This document shows, piece by piece, positions 57,920 through 64,000 of a stretch of 64,000 bases of DNA. Position 1 is the first letter of the stretch, and the number at the start of each line of letters is the position of its first letter. Below the pieces are notes generated by a model that saw only the letters and a program-made list of their open reading frames with translations, ran no database searches and had not been told where the DNA came from. Location of the stretch: NCBI GenBank assembly GCA_948567375.1, contig OX419762.1:4966001-5030000 (forward strand), given 5' to 3'. The DNA comes from Lunularia cruciata. Lineage: Eukaryota > Streptophyta > Marchantiopsida > Lunulariales > Lunulariaceae. Position numbers and translations under genes: made by a program.

Positions 57920-58810
57920 TGTTAGGAAGACCTAAAGTGTGCACCACGTGTCAAGATAAGCATACCTTCTCGAGAATTTGAAATTAAACCTGCACACCAC
58001 CATATTTCATGACAATTTTCAAAATCAACTGTTCTTTCTTCTTGTCACTTTTGTTAATTTCATGATTCCTTGGTTTGGTGGTTTCTTTGTTAATTCCATG
58101 GTTGATTGTGGTAATCTGCTCACATTGAGAATGCAAAAATAGAATCTAGTTGAGCAATCTCGATAGTATAGCGGCAATAGAAGTTTTTTGCACGGCAAGA
58201 TGAAAAAGATGTAATTTTGAGTGAGTACACGTTTGGGGGCAGTGGGGTAGAGAACTCAAGTGCACTAGCTTTGCACATAGAGAATTGAGAATCTTAATAT
58301 GGTAGAAAAAATGGAGTGCACACATCCTCCTAAGCTGGGAATTCTTTCTCCACCTCTAAGTCCTAGTTGTCCTTGTGACTATACCTCTCTAGATTCCCTC
58401 AATTTAATTCCACCTCCCATTCCATCAAGATTAAAAAACTCTAAGAATTTCTAAACATGATATTATTGAGACCTTTGAGATTGGAGAAGGTCTCAAAGTG
58501 ATTCTTTCAATTTAATTCCATCTCCCATTCCATCAAGATTAAAAAACTCTAAGAATTTTTAAACATGATATTATTGAGACCTTTGAGATTGGAGAAGGTC
58601 TCAAAGAGAAGGAGCTCAAACAATAGATGATAAATTGAACATTGTAAGAACACCTTATCCAGAATTTGATATTATACCTTCTTAAACAAACATACATATT
58701 TCAAGATGATTTTCAAATTCAACCATTTTTTTCTAGTGACTCTTTGTTAATTCCATGATTCTTTGTTTTCCATGGTTGTTTTGTGTTTTGGGGTTGATAT
58801 GGTAAAATCT
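57920..58810. repeat. Old duplication with an embedded 108 bp tandem repeat
   Basis: About 57,930-58,150 is echoed at 58,630-58,830 (CACACCACCATATTTCA / CATACATATTTCA, TTGTTAATTCCATG, GGTTG, ATAGAATCT-GTT). Between them two near-identical 108 bp units (58400-58507 and 58508-58606) each contain the dyad GAGACCTT...AAGGTCTC. Confidence 0.75.
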
Positions 58811-58899
58811 AACCTAATGTGGAAATAGAATCTGGTTTTGTTGTCAATCTTGACAATAGAAATAAAAGTTTTATGATTTTTGTGACTCACTCACTACCT

Positions 58900-59190
58900 A
58901 AGGTTCAAATGGGTTTGCTAGGGCTCACGGCAAGAAGGTTCACTCATTGTTGCGAGGTGGAGTTTGCTAGGAGAGTTGTTGTGTGGGATTTGTTGAGGGT
59001 TTGATCGGGGGTTGCTACAAGATTAGGGATTTGCTAGGAGATAGTTGCGGGGGAAAGTTGCAATGGGGGGTTTGCTCAGGGTTTACTAGAGGATTGTTGC
59101 AAGCAAGGGTTGCCCAGAGAGGTTTGTTGGGGTTTGTTGGGGGGTTTAATGGGAATGGGGCTTTGCTAGGGATTGCTAGGGGTATATTGG
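58900..59190 (+). repeat. G-rich degenerate repeat tract
   Basis: The plus strand repeats variants of GGGTTTGCTAGGG and GGATTGTTGC with many G runs of three to six. A regular unit length was not evident by eye. Confidence 0.55.
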
Positions 59191-59204
59191 CAATTTATAA
59201 CTAA

Positions 59205-60513
59205 GGTCATGTTCCGCAAGGAAGTTTGATCAAGCTTAAGAATTTCGTCATCGTTTGTGTATATGATTTGACTATGCAAGCTGAGTATGTCAAGTGGTCT
59301 ACTTTTGGTCAAAATCATCCATTTAAAAGTGGAGCCTCTAGGGGTGAAAAACATTTGCTTCACTTGAGCAAAATTTCATTTTCTTTGTTAGGTCAATAGT
59401 TTCAGTACAAAGTAATGCAAAAGGTTGGGAACAAAGATAAAAAAAATGGCATTAGTCATTAAACAAATGCCTCACAAAGTAAAGAAGACAAGACAAAGTT
59501 AAAATAGGCTCTTGCAATAGAGGCATAAATCACTCATACAATGATTACAACCTAGTTCAAGTGGTACAAGGATCAAGAGATTGTATCATGACTTAATTTA
59601 CCCTATAGTGATTTTTTCTTTTGAACATCAAAAATACAAACAAGGCTTGGGAATCCAAAGATATCAAATGCAGTATGAAAAACTTTGTGCCATTATGAAA
59701 TTCCACTATTATGAAGTTCTGCCATCAAACAACATGTTGCCAAAACTCAAGCATCTTCCATGAAGGCACCACCAAAGAATAGACTTTTGATCACTTGGTA
59801 CCAAGTGACATGCATTTGGGACACAACCTCACTCCTTCACCAATCACCATGATGGCTAAAGGATGAACCAGTTTTGATAAAACTATAGCATGGTGGTCTT
59901 GCTTCAAGAGGAAGAAATTTTTACTTTTCATGTTCTTGAAGTTTTGTCAAGTAGGAATTTGTCCCACTCTTGGCATGATTCACTTTTGTTGGTAAACACC
60001 CTCTTGCACAAACTCAAGAGTTTGTGCAGGAGGTGTTGGTGATAAGGTAGATTCCACAATGGCAAAACAAACCTTGGAGGTGAGAAATGAGGAAAGATAA
60101 GGGAGTTTAGGTAAGCAAATTTGTTTGTAAGCAAATTTCCCAAAATTTATGAGTAGTGCTTATATTGTAGATGTGATTACATAAAAATTAGGAATCTAGA
60201 GTTCTTGTTGTGGGATTGGAATCTATCAAACATATCCCTACTAGAGGAGATTTGTGATAATACTCACATGAGTAACAAAACTTTGAGAGGAAACCTTATG
60301 TTGTGAATAGAAGACTATAGGTAATGAGTGTTGAAACAAGAGTGCTTGCTCTTTGGCCAAATGTACATAGACACTTTGCATGGTCATCCAAGTAAGAGTC
60401 TCAAAGCCAAAATAGAAAACTCATTTATTGACTAGAAATTGACAAAAAAATATGGGATAAATGACTTTAAAGATCTACCTAACAAGTTGTCATCAAAACC
60501 ATCATGAAACTCT
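59205..60513. other. Anonymous stretch, no gene recognised
   Basis: A 60-codon frame at 59581-59763 is protein-like but short and unrecognised. Otherwise stops are dense. It ends at the TCATG target duplication of the nested LTRs. Confidence 0.45.
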
Positions 60514-60518
60514 TCATG

Positions 60519-62007
60519 TGTAATACTTCGAGGACAAGAGAAGAGAGAAAACATAGATTTCACACTCAATCATCCAATGCCTCCAAAGGAGCACTTTCTC
60601 TTTATTATATAGACAAAGAGGATCTCCTCCAAGGAAGCTCCACCATAGGATTAGGCACACAAATAGGTGACATGTCAGCAAGCTCCACCCTTGGTTTACT
60701 TACTTGGATGGGTGAAATTTTGGTCCTGGTCCTATCTGGTTGGTCAAACAAGCTTTGACCAGAGGGAGTCTTTTAGGGAATCTTCCTATAAGAATCTCAA
60801 AATCAAGTAGGTGAGGTATTGTTGGAAAGCTCTTGACAAGACAAAGCAGGGGTGTAATACCAAGAGCTAGCCATATGATCTAGATGTGAAATTTGGTTTG
60901 GTAACATCTAGAATGATGTCATACATGATGGTCAAAATAGATCAGGTAGAAGTATCACCAAAAGAGTACTTCTACTAATAGAGTAGAAACCAAAATAGAC
61001 TTGAGAACCTTAGAACCAATAGCTAGACATATGATTTAAAGGTGAGAATTGGTTTGGTAACATCTAGAAGGATGTTACACATGATGGACTAAACAGATCA
61101 GAAAGAGATATCACCAAAAGGGGACTCCTACTAATAGAGTAGGAACCAAAATATGCTTGAAATCTTTGAAGGCAATTTTGGAGGCCTAAACGGATGAATT
61201 AAGCCTAAAAAATGTGCAGATCTCCTCCCCCCATTGAAGAGAAGGCTGGCCTTCCCTCCCCTTGCTTTGTCTTGTCAAGAGCTTTCCAATGGTACCTTAC
61301 GTGATTTTGAGACTCCTACAAGAAGATTCCCTAAAAGATTTCCTCTGATCAAAGCTTGTTTGACCAATGAAATAGGACCTAGACCAACATGTCACCCATC
61401 CAAGTAAATAATCCAAGGGTGGAGCTTGCTGACATATCACCTATCTGTGTGCCTAATCCTATGGTGGAGCTTCCTTGGAAGAGATCCTCTTTGTCTATAT
61501 AATAAAGAGAAGGTGCTCCTGTGGAGCACCGAATGTTGAGTGTGTAATTTGTGTTTTCTCTCTTCTCTTGTCGTTGGAGTATTACAAGGGGGGAGGGAAG
61601 GCCAGCCTTTCCTTTGTTTAGGGGGAGGAGGAGGGGAAATCTGGATATTTTTTAGGCCTAATTCATCCGTTTATGTCTTCAAAATTGCCTTCAAAGATTT
61701 TAGGCATATTTGGGTTCCTACTCTATTAGTAGAAGTCCCCTTTTGGTGATACCTCTTTCTGATCTATTTAGTCCATCATGTGTAACATCCTTCCATATGT
61801 TACCAAACCAATTCTCACCTTTAAATCATATGTCGAGCTATTGGTTTTAAGGTTTTCAAGTCTATATTGATTTTTGCCCTATTAGAAGAAGTACTCTTTT
61901 GGTAATACCTATATCTGATCTATTTTGACCATCATGTATAACATCATTCCAGATGTTACCAAACCAAATTTCACATCTAGATCATATGGCTAGCTCTTGG
62001 TATTACA
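60519..62007 (-). mobile_element. Solo LTR of the element C family, reverse orientation, interrupted
   Basis: The parts 60519-60852 and 61592-62007 together form one ~750 bp LTR on the minus strand, with TCATG on both sides (60514-60518 and 62008-62012). It is interrupted by a second LTR of the same family. No internal region is present, so it is a solo LTR left by recombination. Confidence 0.93.
60853..61586 (+). mobile_element. Nested solo LTR of the element C family
   Basis: It starts TGTAATACC and ends GGAGTATTACA. AGGGG occurs at 60848-60852 and at 61587-61591, the 5 bp duplication of its own insertion into the older LTR. It keeps the TATATAATAAA sequence near 61,495. Confidence 0.94.
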
Positions 62008-62012
62008 TCATG

Positions 62013-64000
62013 TCACAAGAAATATCCTACTTAAATCTAAACCAAGCAATCTTCTTCCAACTTCTATACTAAGAGAAATCCGTAAGCTAGGCATGAATGT
62101 TTTGAGAATAGGTGAGTGAGTTGTTGGAAGACATGACAAAAGAAGGAGCTATGATCATTGTACCCTTCATGTTGCATTTTTATACATGAATGTACTTTCT
62201 CATGGACAAAGAGAAGGTAGAATACCTTAGCCACTTCTACCATCCACCATATTTTAGTGGGCACCCAGACCTACGCAATGAAATAACAAAATACCACAAG
62301 GAAAACAAAGAATATGCTTGTACAAAGAAGTTCATACTTGTCAAGGAGACCTGCATTACAATGAATCCTTGCAAGAAAGTGCTCACAACAAGACCAAAAA
62401 TTTAGGCCTCCAAGAAATCAAACCAAACTATCCAAACAATCAATGAGTTGTCTAGAAAGAATAAAAGTAGAGGAGCTCCCAAAAATAAAGGAAAAGATGA
62501 CACAATAGGCAAGTCAATCAGTTTGCATCACAAACAAGCAATGACCAAGGGAAGGCATCTTTGTTAGACACCACATGACTTGGAAGTGTGATTCCTTAAC
62601 CTAGATTTTGTCATCCACACAAAATGACAAGGTGGATATTGGAGATAATAACAATGGAGCACAATTGTTCCCAATACCAAACAGGGATGCAGACATGGGA
62701 GTATCTCAGCAAAAGGAAAGGAGAAAAAGGTAAAAGATGAAGCAATATTTATCTCTAAGCTAAAGAAGACACCAACGGAGGTATTAACCTTCATCAACCT
62801 CATCTTGAGAACACCCAATAACAAAGTTGGGTCATCAAGAACAAAGCATGATGACAAAACACTACAGAAGGATCAAGAACTAACTAGGGTAGAAAGTCAC
62901 CCAAGTACTAAGCCACTCACCAAGGCCGATGTCCTAAAAATGAAAGAGGAAGAGTCCACAAGAGAATGACTACATGATGAATAAACTCTAGAGGAAGATG
63001 ATGATATGACCATAGCCTACAAATAAAGGAAGGAAGACCATCAAGATTAGTCTATGGATGTACAGCTAGACAACAAGAATAGACAAAGAATATCAATGTG
63101 ATTGAGGACATTTTATGCCATATGAAATGTGATAGCAACTTATGCTTGTGGTTGATGGCAATATACACTATCAACATTATTACACCCATGAAGGAGGCCT
63201 TGGAGGAATTCTCGCCACTCTACCTGGAACTCAATCCTACTATTGACAACTTAGCAACACTTGTATGACACTTACATAAGCTCACTAAATCAATGGCAGA
63301 AGATAAGGCACTACTTCATATTGAGGTCAATTGAGTCAAAAAAGAGCTTGAAACAAAAGAAAAGGATTGCAAAGAGAAGGATCACATGCTAGAGACATTT
63401 CAAAAGGAGGAAATAACATGATTAAGTCGTCCTACAATGCCTACAAGCAAACATCACCACCAAACAACAAGCTTGGCACAAAGACCAAATATGTGTATGT
63501 GATAAAGAAGTGATAGCTCTACAAACACAATTGGAAGAGGCCAAAACCAGGATGACTGCAATTGAAGTAAGTTAGATAAATTACAAGGGGCTTATCAAAT
63601 ATTTGTGTGTATAAACTCCACCTGAAGCACCAAAAAGAGAATGAAGACAATTTGACAACCAAGATTCATGATGAGATGAAGCAAGAACTTTATAGTGAGC
63701 ATACAAACCTAGTAAATGAACATAGTTAATTCAAATATCAAATTTATGGGATCATCTATAACCTATAGAAAACTATGAGTTTTAATTCTAGGATTTATGG
63801 GAGGCATATGGTTATGAAGCATATATCTAAAAATTTGCTACATGATCTCAATAAAGGAAAAAGAGTACTAAAGTGGATAGTCCATAAATAAAGTTTATTG
63901 GTTGTAATAGGTTTTAACGGGTAGTCTCGTAAATCACAGTTTGGGTTGAAACTTGGGGTCATGGGAGGTTTTACAATTTAATTAATAAGATTCTTCATTA
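62013..64000 (+). pseudogene. Decayed coding region of the unrecognised dispersed repeat
   Basis: From 62,040 the plus strand matches the segment at 7,840-8,260 in order (IIVPFMLHFYT, then a YHPPYFSGHPDL block, then KYH). It continues with a Lys/Asn-rich stretch and, at about 63,100-63,420, a helix-rich segment (NIITPMKEALEEFSPLYLEL, then a coiled-coil KKELETKEKDCKEKDHM). Many stops and frame changes. No known catalytic motif was seen. Near 63,700-64,000 the sequence becomes AT-rich and anonymous. Confidence 0.45.

Overview
This window is nuclear DNA of a land plant. The support is spliced genes with GT-AG introns, plant-only families (a TPD1-like secreted cysteine-rich protein and a group I-type bZIP factor), Ty3/gypsy chromoviruses with an initiator-Met-type primer site, and short TTTAGGG-like motifs. 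A bryophyte is my best guess from the style of the repeats, but this was not tested. Nothing bacterial, no CRISPR array and no confident RNA gene was seen.

Layout. 1-11,200: AT-rich and mostly anonymous, with short tandem duplications, two long TA microsatellites and a decayed coding stretch (7,315-8,460) that recurs at 62,040-62,480. 11,250-19,130: a gene island with a TPD1-like gene (minus strand; TATA box and probable 5'-UTR intron) and a four-exon bZIP gene (plus strand). 20,640-21,670: tandem repeats, including a degenerate ~50 bp array and an exact 216 bp duplication. 21,790-32,770: a decayed Ty3/gypsy element on the minus strand (element A). 34,076-39,785: a chromovirus on the minus strand with both LTRs and GGTCC target duplications (element B). 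40,086-46,403: a second chromovirus on the plus strand with ATTTG duplications (element C), its integrase split by a solo LTR of its own family. 46,409-54,400: little recognisable, but with a 33 bp-arm hairpin. 54,428-55,031: a cysteine-rich conserved plant gene with a probable frameshift. 55,300-60,500: anonymous sequence with diverged duplications. 60,519-62,007: a solo LTR of the element C family in reverse orientation with a second solo LTR nested inside it, each with its own target duplication.

The standout is element A. Between protease and reverse transcriptase it carries a decayed but clear C5-cytosine DNA methyltransferase domain of DNMT3-like type (motifs I, IV with Pro-Cys, VI, VIII and IX/X in order). 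After the integrase it carries a PHD-type zinc finger, and a further coiled-coil coding remnant follows. The ancestor thus appears to have been a retrotransposon encoding both a possible chromatin writer and a possible reader. Retrotransposon-borne cytosine methyltransferases have, as I remember it, been reported in some algae and dinoflagellates; I could not check how this copy relates to them.

A second notable point is that element B's LTRs carry perfect three-unit heat-shock elements about 145 bp upstream of a TATA box. All three elements are dead: premature stops are mostly of the Gln-to-stop and Trp-to-stop kind expected from C-to-T decay of methylated cytosines.
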